From assembly GCF_049933045.1 (NCBI RefSeq), contig NZ_CP187926.1:1-64000 (forward strand): DNA of 64,000 nt, given 5' to 3'. Numbering within the stretch: position 1 is the first letter of the stretch; each line of letters starts with the position of its first letter. Source of the DNA: Pseudocolwellia sp049933045 (GTDB lineage: Bacteria > Pseudomonadota > Gammaproteobacteria > Enterobacterales > Alteromonadaceae). This document shows positions 52,154 through 61,942 of the stretch, piece after piece. Below the pieces are notes generated by a model, which did no database searches, was not told the origin of the DNA, and saw nothing but the letters and a program-made list of their open reading frames with translations. Made by a program: the position numbers and the translations under genes.

Positions 52154-52750
52154 CTATGCCCAGCTTGGACGCTTAGATTCAAAATCTTCAATCATGTCTA
52201 TTTTATTTAATGTCCAACCTACGCTATCAACACCTTCCGCTAAACAATATTTATGGAAAGTATTCATCTCAAAGCTAAAGGTCAAATCACCACATGAAAC
52301 GGTTTGCTTAGCTAAATCAACAGTGATGTTGATGTCGTTAGCTTCTGCCGCTTCAAATAACTGCTGTATTTCTTTATCCGTTAATTTAACGGGTACAATA
52401 CCGATGTTAATACAGTTACCGTAAAAAATATCAGCAAAACTTGGTGAGATTATTACGTCAAAACCAAACTCTTGTAGAGCCCATGGCGCATGCTCACGAC
52501 TTGAACCACAACCAAAGTTTTCACGTGTTAATAAAACGCTAGCACCTTTGTATTGTGGATAGTTTAAAACAAACTCTGGGTTGTCTTGTGTGCCATTATT
52601 ATCTAAATAACGCCAATCGTTAAATAAGTGCTGACCAAAACCCACACGTTCTGTTTTTTGTAAAAATTGTTTTGGGATGATTTGGTCGGTGTCAACGTTA
52701 GCCATATCTAACGGAGCAACTAAACCTGTATGTGTTGTAAATTTTTCCAT
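52154..52750 (-). CDS. leuD: 3-isopropylmalate dehydratase small subunit
   Basis: The 198-residue subunit shows the swivel-domain blocks NVDTDQIIPKQFL, LLTRENFGCGSSREHAPWAL and DIFYGNCINIG. With LeuC it isomerises 2-isopropylmalate to 3-isopropylmalate. It is the last gene of leuABCD, 9 bp after leuC, with AGGAGC before its ATG. Confidence 0.98.
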   Translation of the reverse strand: MEKFTTHTGLVAPLDMANVDTDQIIPKQFLQKTERVGFGQHLFNDWRYLDNNGTQDNPEFVLNYPQYKGASVLLTRENFGCGSSREHAPWALQEFGFDVIISPSFADIFYGNCINIGIVPVKLTDKEIQQLFEAAEANDINITVDLAKQTVSCGDLTFSFEMNTFHKYCLAEGVDSVGWTLNKIDMIEDFESKRPSWA

Positions 52751-52759
52751 TACTTGCTC

Positions 52760-54181
52760 CTAGTTATTGTTGTTAGCGTTAAGGTCTACAAAGCGACCTT
52801 CAATTGCGGCAGCTGCTGCGACTTCTGGACTCACTAAGTGAGTACGGCTATCGCGACCTTGGCGACCTTCGAAGTTACGGTTTGAAGTAGAAGCACAACG
52901 ATCACCTGGTTCTAAACGGTCATCATTCATACCTAAACACATAGAACAGCCTGGTAAGCGCCATTCAAAACCAGCATCGATAAATATTTGTGATAAACCT
53001 TCTTCTTCTGCTTGCGCTTTTACGCGGTATGAACCTGGAACAACAATAGCATCAACAGTATCAGATACTTTCTTACCTTGTTTGATATAGTCGCTTACAA
53101 CATTCGCTGCAGCGCGTAAATCTTCAATACGTGAGTTAGTACAAGAACCAATAAATACTTTATTAACGGTAACGTCAGTTAATTTAGTACCAGCAGTTAG
53201 CCCCATGTATTTTAATGCTTTAACACATGAGTCTTTTTCTACTGGGTCTGAGAAATCGTCTGGAGATGGAACAACTGAATCGATAGATGTTACTTGTCCT
53301 GGTGTGGTTCCCCAAGTCATTTGCGATTTAATATCTTCGCCTTTTAACGTTAATGTATCGTCAAAAGAAGCACCGTCATCAGTTTTTAATGTTTTCCAAT
53401 AAGCTACAGCAGTATCCCAATCATCTAACTTAGGTGCGTATTCTTTATGTTGTAAGTAATCAAACGTTTTTTGGTCAGGAGCAATAAGGCCAGCTTTAGC
53501 GCCAAATTCAATACTCATGTTACAAACAGTCATACGCTCTTCCATGGTTAACGCTTCAATAGCTTCACCACAGTATTCAACTACATAACCTGTAGCACCC
53601 GCTGAACCCGTTTTACCGATAATCGCTAAGATAATATCTTTAGCGCTAATACCTTTGCCTACTTTACCTGTTACTTCAATTTTCATGCTTTTCGCACGAT
53701 TTTGACGTAAGGTTTGCGTTGCTAATACATGCTCAACTTCAGAAGTACCAATACCAAAGGCTAATGCGCCAAAAGCACCATGTGTTGCTGTATGAGAATC
53801 ACCACATACGATGATTTGACCAGGTTGAGTAATACCTAGCTCAGGCCCCATAACATGAACAATACCTTGGTTTTTATGACCCATACCAAAAAGCTTGATA
53901 CCAAATTCTTTACAGTTTTCTTCTAAAGTACGTAACTGGTTAGCAGCACCAGGACCTGCCGCATCAATATCAGCTTTACGTGTTGATATGTTGTGATCCA
54001 TTGTTGCTATTGTTTGTTGTGGACGACGTACTACACGATTATGAAACTTTAAGTTAGCAAATGCTTGTGGAGTAGTAACTTCATGAATTAAATGACGATC
54101 TACGTACAAAAGTGGTGTTTCACCTTCTTTGCTTTCAACTAAATGTTGAAAATATAATTTTTCGTATAAAGTAGTTGCCAT
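52760..54181 (-). CDS. leuC: 3-isopropylmalate dehydratase large subunit
   Basis: The 473-residue aconitase-family protein keeps the three cluster cysteines (FIGSCTNSR and GCSMCLGMN), the NHQGIVHVMGPELG-like stretch and CGDSHTATHGAFGALAFGIGTSEVEHVLATQ. It binds a [4Fe-4S] cluster. Its start follows the leuB stop by 2 bp, with AAGGAGCAG overlapping the end of leuB. Confidence 0.98.
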   Translation of the reverse strand: MATTLYEKLYFQHLVESKEGETPLLYVDRHLIHEVTTPQAFANLKFHNRVVRRPQQTIATMDHNISTRKADIDAAGPGAANQLRTLEENCKEFGIKLFGMGHKNQGIVHVMGPELGITQPGQIIVCGDSHTATHGAFGALAFGIGTSEVEHVLATQTLRQNRAKSMKIEVTGKVGKGISAKDIILAIIGKTGSAGATGYVVEYCGEAIEALTMEERMTVCNMSIEFGAKAGLIAPDQKTFDYLQHKEYAPKLDDWDTAVAYWKTLKTDDGASFDDTLTLKGEDIKSQMTWGTTPGQVTSIDSVVPSPDDFSDPVEKDSCVKALKYMGLTAGTKLTDVTVNKVFIGSCTNSRIEDLRAAANVVSDYIKQGKKVSDTVDAIVVPGSYRVKAQAEEEGLSQIFIDAGFEWRLPGCSMCLGMNDDRLEPGDRCASTSNRNFEGRQGRDSRTHLVSPEVAAAAAIEGRFVDLNANNNN

Positions 54182-54183
54182 GA

Positions 54184-55278
54184 TTACTGCTCCTTAATGT
54201 TTGCGCAGATGATGTCACCGATTTCTGCTGTGTTTTTAGCTTTTACTGTACTGCCAGGTGTTAATAAATCACCTGTTAAGTGACCATCGTCTAATGCTTT
54301 TGAAACCGCTTTTTCTATAGCTTGTGCTGCTTCACTTTGATCAAGGCTATGACGTAGCATTAATGCCGCTGATAGAATTTGTGCTATTGGATTAGCAATA
54401 CCTTTACCGGCGATATCTGGAGCACTTCCGCCTGCAGGTTCATACATACCAAAACCGTCTTGGTTTAAGCTTGCAGAAGGTAGTAAGCCCATTGAACCAG
54501 TGATCATGGCACAGATGTCCGATAAAATATCACCAAAAAGGTTCGAACAAAGCATTACGTCAAATTGAGCTGGATTTCTTACTAACTGCATTGCCGCGTT
54601 ATCGACATACATGTGTTCTAATTCAACTTCTGGGTATTCTTTAGCTACATCTATAACAACTTCACGCCATAATACTGAAGCTTGTAAGACATTAGACTTA
54701 TCAATAGACGTTACTTTGTTATCACGTTTTTGAGCTGCTTTAAAAGCAAGATGAGCAATACGACGTATTTCTTTGCGTGAATACACCATAGTGTCGTAAC
54801 CATATTCATCTTCACTGCCTGCTTCACCAGCACGACCTTTAGGTTTGCCGAAATAAATGCCACCTGTTAATTCGCGCATCACTAAAATATCAAAACCTGT
54901 ACTTGAAATATCAGCACGTAATGGAGAAAGGTGCGATATTGCAGAGATTAAACTAGCAGGACGTATGTTACAAAAAAGACTAAAATGTCCACGTAAGCCT
55001 AATAAAGAAGCTATTTCTGGTTGTTCAGCTGAAGGTAAGTTTGTCCATTTAGGACCGCCAACAGAACCAAATAAAATCGCATCAGCTTGCTCACACCCTT
55101 CGATTGTACTTTGTGGGAGTGCTTGACCGTCGTTATCAATGGCATAACCACCAACATTGTAATCATTCAAGGTCAGGTCGAAATTAAATTTTTCAGCAAC
55201 GGTTGCTAATACTTTTTTTGCTTCAACCATGACTTCTGGTCCGATACCGTCACCAGCTAATACTGCTATCTTAGACAT
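54184..55278 (-). CDS. leuB: 3-isopropylmalate dehydrogenase
   Basis: The 364-residue enzyme has the start AVLAGDGIGPEVMVEA, the substrate block RELTGGIYFG, the catalytic YVDNAAMQLV and DRMLCSNLFGDILSD-like wording (QFDVMLCSNLFGDILSD), and GSAPDIAGKGIANP for NAD. It oxidatively decarboxylates 3-isopropylmalate. A 100-bp gap separates it from leuA. Confidence 0.98.
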   Translation of the reverse strand: MSKIAVLAGDGIGPEVMVEAKKVLATVAEKFNFDLTLNDYNVGGYAIDNDGQALPQSTIEGCEQADAILFGSVGGPKWTNLPSAEQPEIASLLGLRGHFSLFCNIRPASLISAISHLSPLRADISSTGFDILVMRELTGGIYFGKPKGRAGEAGSEDEYGYDTMVYSRKEIRRIAHLAFKAAQKRDNKVTSIDKSNVLQASVLWREVVIDVAKEYPEVELEHMYVDNAAMQLVRNPAQFDVMLCSNLFGDILSDICAMITGSMGLLPSASLNQDGFGMYEPAGGSAPDIAGKGIANPIAQILSAALMLRHSLDQSEAAQAIEKAVSKALDDGHLTGDLLTPGSTVKAKNTAEIGDIICANIKEQ

Positions 55279-55378
55279 TTTTTATCTTCTCTCTTAAGTG
55301 TTACTTAACCTATGAACTTAAGCTACATTCAACTTTTTTGTATTAAATGTATTTTTTAAGTCCGCCTTTATCTTTTTA

Positions 55379-56929
55379 TTATTTTTTTGCTTTACGTTCT
55401 TCACGAAGCGCGGCAATATGTTTCGCACGCTGAATCGCGTTTAGTGCAGATACAAATGCTTGACCTGATGCTTCAATAACGTCAGTAGCAATGCCGTAAC
55501 CATGGAAGTTACGCTCTTGCCATTTAACAACTAAATTCGCTACGCCTAAGCCATCTTCACCTGCGCCTTTATTCGATATTTTATAATCAGCCACTTGAAT
55601 TTCATCATCAACCGCTTTTTTGATGGCTTGATATAGCGCATCAACAGGGCCGTTACCCGTAGCAGATTCAGTTTGTATGTTACCGCCAACATTTAATTTA
55701 ACGCCAGCCGTTGCAAACTCACCACTACCTGATTGAACATTAATGTCCATTATTTGGTAATGCTCTTCGCTGTCTTGTTGCTGAATATTAAATAATAAGG
55801 CTTCTAAATCATCATCAAATACTTGGCCTTTTTTATCAGCTAGCTTTAAGAAATCTTCGTATAAAGCTTCAATATCAAAGTCATCTTCGTTGTAACCTAA
55901 AGTACCCATTCTATGCTTAATAACATGACGGCCACTACGCGAAGTTAAGTTCAATTTTGTTTTACTAATTCCGACACTTTCTGGTGTCATTATTTCGTAT
56001 GTATTTGACGCTTTAAGCATACCATCTTGATGAATACCTGAGGAATGACTAAAGGCATTGCTTCCTACAATTGCTTTGTTTGGTTGTACTGGCATGTTAC
56101 ATAAATGGCTAACAAGTTTAGACGTACGAGCAATTTCTTGATGGTTAATGTTGGTATGGACCTTCATTAAATCTTCACGAGTTTTCATGATCATCGCAAT
56201 TTCTTCTAATGAACAGTTACCCGCACGTTCACCAATACCGTTAACGGTACATTCAATTTGACGAGCACCTGCTTGAACAGCTGAAATAGAGTTAGCTACA
56301 GCTAAACCTAAATCGTTATGACAATGTACTGATATTACGGCTTGATCAATGTTAGGTACGCGATTAAATAGTTGCGTGATAATACCACCAAACTCATTCG
56401 GTAATGTGTAACCTACTGTATCAGGGATATTAATGGTTGATGCGCCTGCTTTAATCGCATTTTCAACCATACGGCATAATTTATCGATTGGCGTTCTGCC
56501 TGCATCTTCACATGAAAATTCAACATCATCAGTAAGATTACGGGCAAATTTGATTGCATGTAATGCCATGGCTTCAACGTCATCAAAACCTTTACGTAAT
56601 TTTTGTTGTACATGAACATCGGAGGTAGAAATAAAAGTATGAATTCTGAATTGTTCTGCAACACTCATTGAATCTGCACAGGCTTGTATATCGGCCTCTA
56701 CAGCGCGAGATAAGCCACATACAATGGAGTTTTTAACAGTACGCGCAATTTCTTGTACTGAGTGGAAGTCACCAGGAGAAGATACAGGGAAACCCGCTTC
56801 AATAATATCTACACCAAGACGTTCAATTGCTTGAGCGATTTGAATTTTTTCGTTTACAGATAAACTAGCTGTTAAAGCCTGCTCACCGTCTCTTAAGGTG
56901 GTATCAAATATTATTACTTTATCATTCAT
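55379..56929 (-). CDS. leuA: 2-isopropylmalate synthase
   Basis: The start at 56929 (MNDKVIIFDTTLRDGEQ) has AAGGACATAACC before it; 14 upstream codons run into the attenuator and are rejected. The 516-residue enzyme has the metal-binding TTLRDGEQ, the HCHNDLGLAVANSISAVQAGARQIECTVNGIGERAGNC block and a C-terminal regulatory domain (from about 390) that senses leucine. It is the first committed step of leucine synthesis. Confidence 0.98.
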   Translation of the reverse strand: MNDKVIIFDTTLRDGEQALTASLSVNEKIQIAQAIERLGVDIIEAGFPVSSPGDFHSVQEIARTVKNSIVCGLSRAVEADIQACADSMSVAEQFRIHTFISTSDVHVQQKLRKGFDDVEAMALHAIKFARNLTDDVEFSCEDAGRTPIDKLCRMVENAIKAGASTINIPDTVGYTLPNEFGGIITQLFNRVPNIDQAVISVHCHNDLGLAVANSISAVQAGARQIECTVNGIGERAGNCSLEEIAMIMKTREDLMKVHTNINHQEIARTSKLVSHLCNMPVQPNKAIVGSNAFSHSSGIHQDGMLKASNTYEIMTPESVGISKTKLNLTSRSGRHVIKHRMGTLGYNEDDFDIEALYEDFLKLADKKGQVFDDDLEALLFNIQQQDSEEHYQIMDINVQSGSGEFATAGVKLNVGGNIQTESATGNGPVDALYQAIKKAVDDEIQVADYKISNKGAGEDGLGVANLVVKWQERNFHGYGIATDVIEASGQAFVSALNAIQRAKHIAALREERKAKK

Positions 56930-56968
56930 GGTTATGTCCTTAGCGGTTCTAAACTTACTATACGCAGG

Positions 56969-57000
56969 CAAAAAAAAACCCGCGAATTATAGCGCGGGTT
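56969..57000 (-). terminator. leu operon attenuator (intrinsic terminator)
   Basis: On the minus strand AACCCGCG, CTATAATT, CGCGGGTT then a run of about ten T, between the leader peptide and leuA. The CGCGG in the leader just upstream (about 57042-57046) can pair with CCGCG of the terminator arm and so form an antiterminator. Confidence 0.88.
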
Positions 57001-57022
57001 TGATATTTATTCTTTATAAATT

Positions 57023-57100
57023 TTAAACAATAAAAGAGCATCCGCGTAATTTTATTACGAGGAGGAGTAAGCTGTTTAATGTGAAATTTATATTTTGCAT
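57023..57100 (-). CDS. leuL: leu operon leader peptide
   Basis: A 25-codon ORF starts at 57100 (MQNINFTLNS), contains four leucine codons in a row (TTA CTC CTC CTC) among seven near the middle and end, and stops just before the attenuator. Ribosome stalling at these codons when leucyl-tRNA is scarce would favour the antiterminator and transcription of leuABCD. The Shine-Dalgarno is weak (AGGATTTTC 13 bases upstream). Confidence 0.85.
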   Translation of the reverse strand: MQNINFTLNSLLLLVIKLRGCSFIV

Positions 57101-57162
57101 GTGGTTTTTAAGAAAATCCTTTAAAATTAATACAGTTATGAATAAATAGTTTCTATGTACTA

Positions 57163-57192
57163 TTAATATCAAATTTATAGCTAGGTAGTCAA
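57163..57192 (-). promoter_or_regulatory. Predicted sigma-70 promoter of the leu operon
   Basis: On the minus strand TTGACT (57187-57192), 18 bp, TATTAA (57163-57168), about 60 bp before the leader peptide start. Confidence 0.6.
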
Positions 57193-57300
57193 ATACTAAT
57201 TTGTAAAATAGTTTAAAAAAGCATATATCATAACCATTCAATTATTTTGACTAAATAACAGGCTTAATTCAGCTTTATTTTTTCAGGGTTTAACAAGTGA

Positions 57301-57801
57301 TCACATCTTTTTGAAGAAATAAAACGTTTAAGTACAACAGCAAAGTATCGTTGGCTTGTTCAGTTTCATCCTAAAATTCCTAAGGAAGTCATTGAAAAAT
57401 ATAAGTCTATTGAAAGTGAATACTTAAGCTTTATTGAAACGGATAATGTAATTCCACTTTTACAAGAAGCAGACCTTATGGTGTGTGATACCTCATCAGT
57501 ATTACTTATGTTCTTATTACTAAATAAGCCAGTTGTGACTTTTAATAACATTTCACCGAAAGATTATCTTATCAATATTTCTGAGCCTGAATTACTTGAA
57601 AGCTCCATTGAACAAGGTTTAACAAAACCTAAGGAATTGATGGGTCATATTGAGAACTTTATTCAACAAACACATCCATATCAGGATGGTAGTTCATCTG
57701 AACGAGTTTTAAATGCTGTTGATGAGGTTATATCTCAACCTCAAAAGTCGATTAAAAATCCTTGGAATTTGTTAAGACAATTTAAGATGCGAAAAAACTA
57801 G
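57301..57801 (+). pseudogene. 5'-truncated CDP-glycerol glycerophosphotransferase-like gene
   Basis: The frame opens right after an in-frame stop (TGA 57298) with no usable start codon. It reads FEEIKRLSTTAKYRWLVQFHPKIP, then FIETDNVIPLLQEADLMVCDTSS and LLNKPVVTFNNISPKDYL, the C-terminal part of TagB/TagF-like transferases that build surface polymers. An ATG at 57478 would give only 107 residues. The N-terminal half or more is missing, so it is a remnant, probably of a capsule or lipopolysaccharide locus; the neighbouring Wzi-like gene fits that. Confidence 0.85.
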
Positions 57802-57837
57802 ATTATTGGAAGCTTTAATAAGTAATGATTTATTAAC

Positions 57838-59331
57838 TTATAAGTTATATTCAATATTCAGATAAGCATTAAAATCTGTATCGTCTTCAATATTATTTTC
57901 AAAAGTTGATTGGCTATATGAACTACCTACCGTAAAGCGCCAATTTTTATAACTGTGTTGCACTTTGGCTGACAACATGAACATATCTTCTGCAATAGCG
58001 CTTAAAGGGTTACCTATTATTGGATTATTAGGCGCTTTATCTAAATTATCGTAGTTAAGCTGTAACTTTCGTAATTTTAATTCAAAATGCGTATCTTTAC
58101 CTAATGATGACATAGCACCGAATACAAGAGCTTTAGCATCATTATCATAAATATGCCCAATTGTTCTTAAGTTATAACGCATACCTGTTTGGTAAATATG
58201 ATGCTCATTAAAGCAATTACCTATATTCAAAGTATCATTATCATTACAATCTGAGAATGTATCTGTAAATTCAATGTACACGGTAGTAGGTGTATTAAAT
58301 GGACGTATATGACTGTCTATACCCACTAAGGTAACAGGTTGTGTTAAAAAGCCGAACGAAGAATTATTATCACCATCTTCTGCATAATATTGTCCGTACA
58401 GTGATAATGGCGTATCAAAAATATTAAATGAATAGCGTAAGTCATAACCAGCTTGTTGGTTACCAGGTTCTTGATTGTCAGAGCAGTCTAAACCACCAGC
58501 ACCACAGTTATCTTTACCTAAGAATACATTCCAAAAGGTTGAGCCATTTTGAGGACGACCTTCACCACCCCATTGAGCTAAACGGCTAATTCCTACTTCT
58601 AGATTTTCGAAAGGTTTGAAATTGAGACGAAAGCCCCATAAAAGCGTATCTTCAATAACGCGATCATCATCCATCATCCCCATAAAAGAAGTCACTGTCC
58701 ATGGAATACCATAATCAGTAAATGGGATAACAAAAGGTTCAGCTGATTTACGTGATAGTGCTACAGCAGGAATAGGACGGGCATTATTTGATAAAGCTAA
58801 GCTACTATCCCAACCTGGCCCCCACCAGCGATCTTGCATACCAACAGAGACAACCCAATTACCTATATACCCAGCAAGGTAACTTCCGTCATAACGAACT
58901 TTATCACCATCAATAGGTGAGGCGTTATAGCTTGTAGATAACTTAACCGCGAATGAATCTGTCATCCATGTTGTATGGATGCTGATGTTATTTTTATCTC
59001 TAAAATCATCACCAAAACTTGTAAATCTTTTATCTTCTAATGCAGCATTCAATTCAACCGTTTTTTGATTACGTTTAGCTAATCTGAGTTGATTCATTAC
59101 ATAATGATAAGCATTTTCACTATTTTCATTTAATGATCTATATGGCACATTACTCAAATCTTTTGCTATATCTCCCCACATTAATGGATAGGTAGTCGTT
59201 GGTGTTTTAATAATACCAACATCAGACAAATATTGAATTTGTGCTCTAAGAAATATATTTGAAGTATCTACCCAAGGTTCAGCAACAGTAGGAAGAGATA
59301 ATAATGCAATAAGAGAGAGATATTTTTTCAA
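57838..59331 (-). CDS. Wzi-like capsule assembly outer membrane protein
   Basis: The 497-residue protein has a short signal peptide (cleavage near TVAEP) and a predicted beta-barrel with family wording: VSVGMQDRWWGPGWDSSLALSNNARPIPAVALSRKSAEPF and GFRLNFKPFENLEVGISRLAQWGGEGRP. Wzi of E. coli is an outer membrane lectin that holds group 1 capsule on the cell. The last residues (YLNIEYNL) look like a closing barrel strand. No intact capsule export genes are in the window. Confidence 0.9.
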   Translation of the reverse strand: MKKYLSLIALLSLPTVAEPWVDTSNIFLRAQIQYLSDVGIIKTPTTTYPLMWGDIAKDLSNVPYRSLNENSENAYHYVMNQLRLAKRNQKTVELNAALEDKRFTSFGDDFRDKNNISIHTTWMTDSFAVKLSTSYNASPIDGDKVRYDGSYLAGYIGNWVVSVGMQDRWWGPGWDSSLALSNNARPIPAVALSRKSAEPFVIPFTDYGIPWTVTSFMGMMDDDRVIEDTLLWGFRLNFKPFENLEVGISRLAQWGGEGRPQNGSTFWNVFLGKDNCGAGGLDCSDNQEPGNQQAGYDLRYSFNIFDTPLSLYGQYYAEDGDNNSSFGFLTQPVTLVGIDSHIRPFNTPTTVYIEFTDTFSDCNDNDTLNIGNCFNEHHIYQTGMRYNLRTIGHIYDNDAKALVFGAMSSLGKDTHFELKLRKLQLNYDNLDKAPNNPIIGNPLSAIAEDMFMLSAKVQHSYKNWRFTVGSSYSQSTFENNIEDDTDFNAYLNIEYNL

Positions 59332-59445
59332 TGTGAATAGAGTCTTTAAATGAGTGAGGTAAGGAATTTGATTACCTATTTATTGAAGATAGAATACAGT
59401 AATTAGGATCTGTATTCTATCTCAGTAGGGTAGAGGGAAAGGTTT

Positions 59446-60048
59446 TTACTTCCAGCTTCCCATGTTACTTTTCTTACTTGATGATAATCTTGGCAATACT
59501 AAACCTAAAACCAAACCTATACATAAAACGATAGCACCATTAAAAAACCATTCTTTCTTAATACTCGTATCTTGATCTTTAAGCTTCAATGATACTTCGC
59601 TAAGGGTTTTATTTAGTGAAGATATTTCGTTATTTAGCTGTGTTTTTTCACTGTTATATTGATCAACTTTTTTATTTGCGCGTAATAAGCTTTCTGATAT
59701 TGAGCTTGAGTTGCCTTCTAAATCAGCTAATTTACTATTAAGCTGAGCAATAATAACGCGTAAGCCTGGTTCAGATGACACATATTTACTTTCTAACCAT
59801 ACCGTACGTTCTTTATCATCAATCACTTCGGAATAATCGTCTCGTGAGTTACCTGTGATTTGAATTTCAGAACCAGAAGTAACAGTTCCTAAAATTCGAT
59901 AATTCTTTCCAGGACCTGAATGAACAAAGATAGGAAGCTCATCAGAAATGTAGCCTTGAGTCGTATTAGCTTGAGCGTTTGTTTGTAAATAAATACTTGA
60001 TGAAATGATCAGTAATAAGAAAGTTAATACAGGTTTTGACAATGTCAT
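59446..60048 (-). CDS. ygiM: SH3-domain membrane protein YgiM (TIGR04211 family)
   Basis: The 200-residue protein has a signal peptide (SIYLQTNAQA), a bacterial SH3 domain (about 30-95, LPIFVHSGPGKNYRILGTVTSGSEIQITG), a coiled coil (about 100-160) and a C-terminal membrane helix (FFNGAIVLCIGLVLGLVLP). It is divergent from ygiF, the same neighbour as in E. coli. A cell-wall or envelope role is assumed from the SH3b domain. Confidence 0.92.
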   Translation of the reverse strand: MTLSKPVLTFLLLIISSSIYLQTNAQANTTQGYISDELPIFVHSGPGKNYRILGTVTSGSEIQITGNSRDDYSEVIDDKERTVWLESKYVSSEPGLRVIIAQLNSKLADLEGNSSSISESLLRANKKVDQYNSEKTQLNNEISSLNKTLSEVSLKLKDQDTSIKKEWFFNGAIVLCIGLVLGLVLPRLSSSKKSNMGSWK

Positions 60049-60278
60049 ACGGTAACCAAAGTTTAGTTTAACGAGAATGGCTGAAAATATTAGGGCTTTG
60101 CCACTTTGATAGCAAGTATAAAGACAATTATTTTCGGCTATTTTAATATATGGTTACAATTTTAAAAAGATTGCCTATGTGTACAAGCTTTTGTATTGTA
60201 GTCATTCATGAGCTATTTGATTTGTTTTTAATGTAAATCGATCAATATAGCGACTAAAAAGACTTAACTTGAGACATC

Positions 60279-61784
60279 ATGGCCACAGAGATAGAGCTAA
60301 AATATTTAGTTTTTAGTAATAACACGACAGAAATCATTTCATCTTTATTATCAAAAAATAATATTGAGTTTATAGAAAGTACAACTCAACTTGGTAATTG
60401 TTATTTTGATACCCCAGATTTAAACCTAAGAAAACATGATATGGGTTTGCGTATTCGTGAAAAAGACGGATTGCTCGAACAAACAATTAAAACTGCAGGG
60501 AAGGTGGTTGGTGGCTTACATCAAAGACCTGAATTCAATATTCCCATCACAGTAAAGCAACCAGATCTAAGTTTATTTCCTGCGGAAATATGGGCTCCTA
60601 CTCAGAAACATCAAAGTATTCAGTCTCAGCTGGTTTCTTTATTCACAACTGACTTTAAAAGACACATTTGGCTGATTAATACTGCTAGAAGTGGTGTTGT
60701 TGAAGTTGTTTTTGATCTTGGTGAAGTATCGAGTAATGGTTTAGTTGATCCAATATGCGAGATTGAACTAGAGCTTGTTCGTGGTGATGTGTCTGAGCTA
60801 TTTGAATTAGCTGAATTATTTCTAACCGAATTAGATTTAAGACCTGGTTTAAAAAGTAAAGCGGCACGAGGTTATGGTTTATGGGGCGGTGTAAAAGCAA
60901 CACCAAAGTGTTCTCCTCTTACCTTATTACCAATAAAGAGTAGTGATAAGATTAGCGATGCTTTTATTGGCGGACTCACTCATACCTTGGGGCATTTACA
61001 AAAATCAGTTGACTATTATATTGATAAACCTGCTTTATCTGCATTAGCCGTCATTAAAGAAACACTTTCTTTGATGGAGCATGGTTTTTTATTTTTTGAA
61101 GACCATCTCGTCGCTGAGCTGACTGACGTTAAAAATGAATTAGCTTATTTCTCACGTGTTTTTTCTTGGGTAGAACATCTTATTTATTTGAAAGAGATAG
61201 TGAATAAAACAGGTAACTACCGGAAAAAAATTAATTACAGTGAAGATTTGGTTACTGCATTAAAGTTAGAAAAAAGAAGATTTCCTGATATTGATGAAGT
61301 GAAACAGATTTTTCATTCACAACGCTTTAATTTACTACAACTTTCTATACTTAAAATGTTAATGCCTAATCAAAAGCTGTTTACTAAAAATGCTGATGAT
61401 ACGCGTATGGTTAGTTTTGCGACTCAACAGTTATCTAAAAGTTTAGATGTGTTAGTGGAAGCAATGTCTGAAGCTAAATCCCTAACGAGCGATCAATATT
61501 TAGAACATGCTCCATTGCTGAATACCACATTACATACTGGAATTTGGTTTGCTGGTTTATTTGAAGAAGAAGAGCGTACTAAATATAGAGCGCCTTGGTT
61601 AGATATTCGAGAAGGAATTAATGAACTACAGGTTTTGTGGCTTATTCAAAAACAACTTAAACGTTTACCAGAGCAGCCTGAAAAATTAGTGAATTGGCAA
61701 AGTAGCAAAGTTGATAATTTATTACACGCCTTAGATCACTCTAAGCAAAGTGCCATGTCTACTGAACCGTATTGGTTGTATTAG
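60279..61784 (+). CDS. ygiF: CYTH-CHAD inorganic triphosphatase YgiF
   Basis: The 501-residue protein has an N-terminal CYTH domain with the signature EIELKYLV (ExExK) and ICEIELELVRGD, and a C-terminal CHAD domain (from about 225, rich in helices and basic residues, with SLMEHGFLFFEDHLVAELTDVKNELAYFSRV). E. coli YgiF hydrolyses tripolyphosphate. CHAD domains bind polyphosphate. Start ATG 60279, alone on its strand. Confidence 0.94.
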   Translation: MATEIELKYLVFSNNTTEIISSLLSKNNIEFIESTTQLGNCYFDTPDLNLRKHDMGLRIREKDGLLEQTIKTAGKVVGGLHQRPEFNIPITVKQPDLSLFPAEIWAPTQKHQSIQSQLVSLFTTDFKRHIWLINTARSGVVEVVFDLGEVSSNGLVDPICEIELELVRGDVSELFELAELFLTELDLRPGLKSKAARGYGLWGGVKATPKCSPLTLLPIKSSDKISDAFIGGLTHTLGHLQKSVDYYIDKPALSALAVIKETLSLMEHGFLFFEDHLVAELTDVKNELAYFSRVFSWVEHLIYLKEIVNKTGNYRKKINYSEDLVTALKLEKRRFPDIDEVKQIFHSQRFNLLQLSILKMLMPNQKLFTKNADDTRMVSFATQQLSKSLDVLVEAMSEAKSLTSDQYLEHAPLLNTTLHTGIWFAGLFEEEERTKYRAPWLDIREGINELQVLWLIQKQLKRLPEQPEKLVNWQSSKVDNLLHALDHSKQSAMSTEPYWLY

Positions 61785-61942
61785 CCTGAACAACGTTTGA
61801 TAGAAATATAATCTATTAATTTAAAAAACATTTAGATGAGTAATATAATACAACTCGTTTAAATGCTTTTTTATTCCTATGATTTTGTTATTTTTAAAAA
61901 AGCTTAAGTTATATAAATGTTTTTAATTAAAGGAGTAATAGT

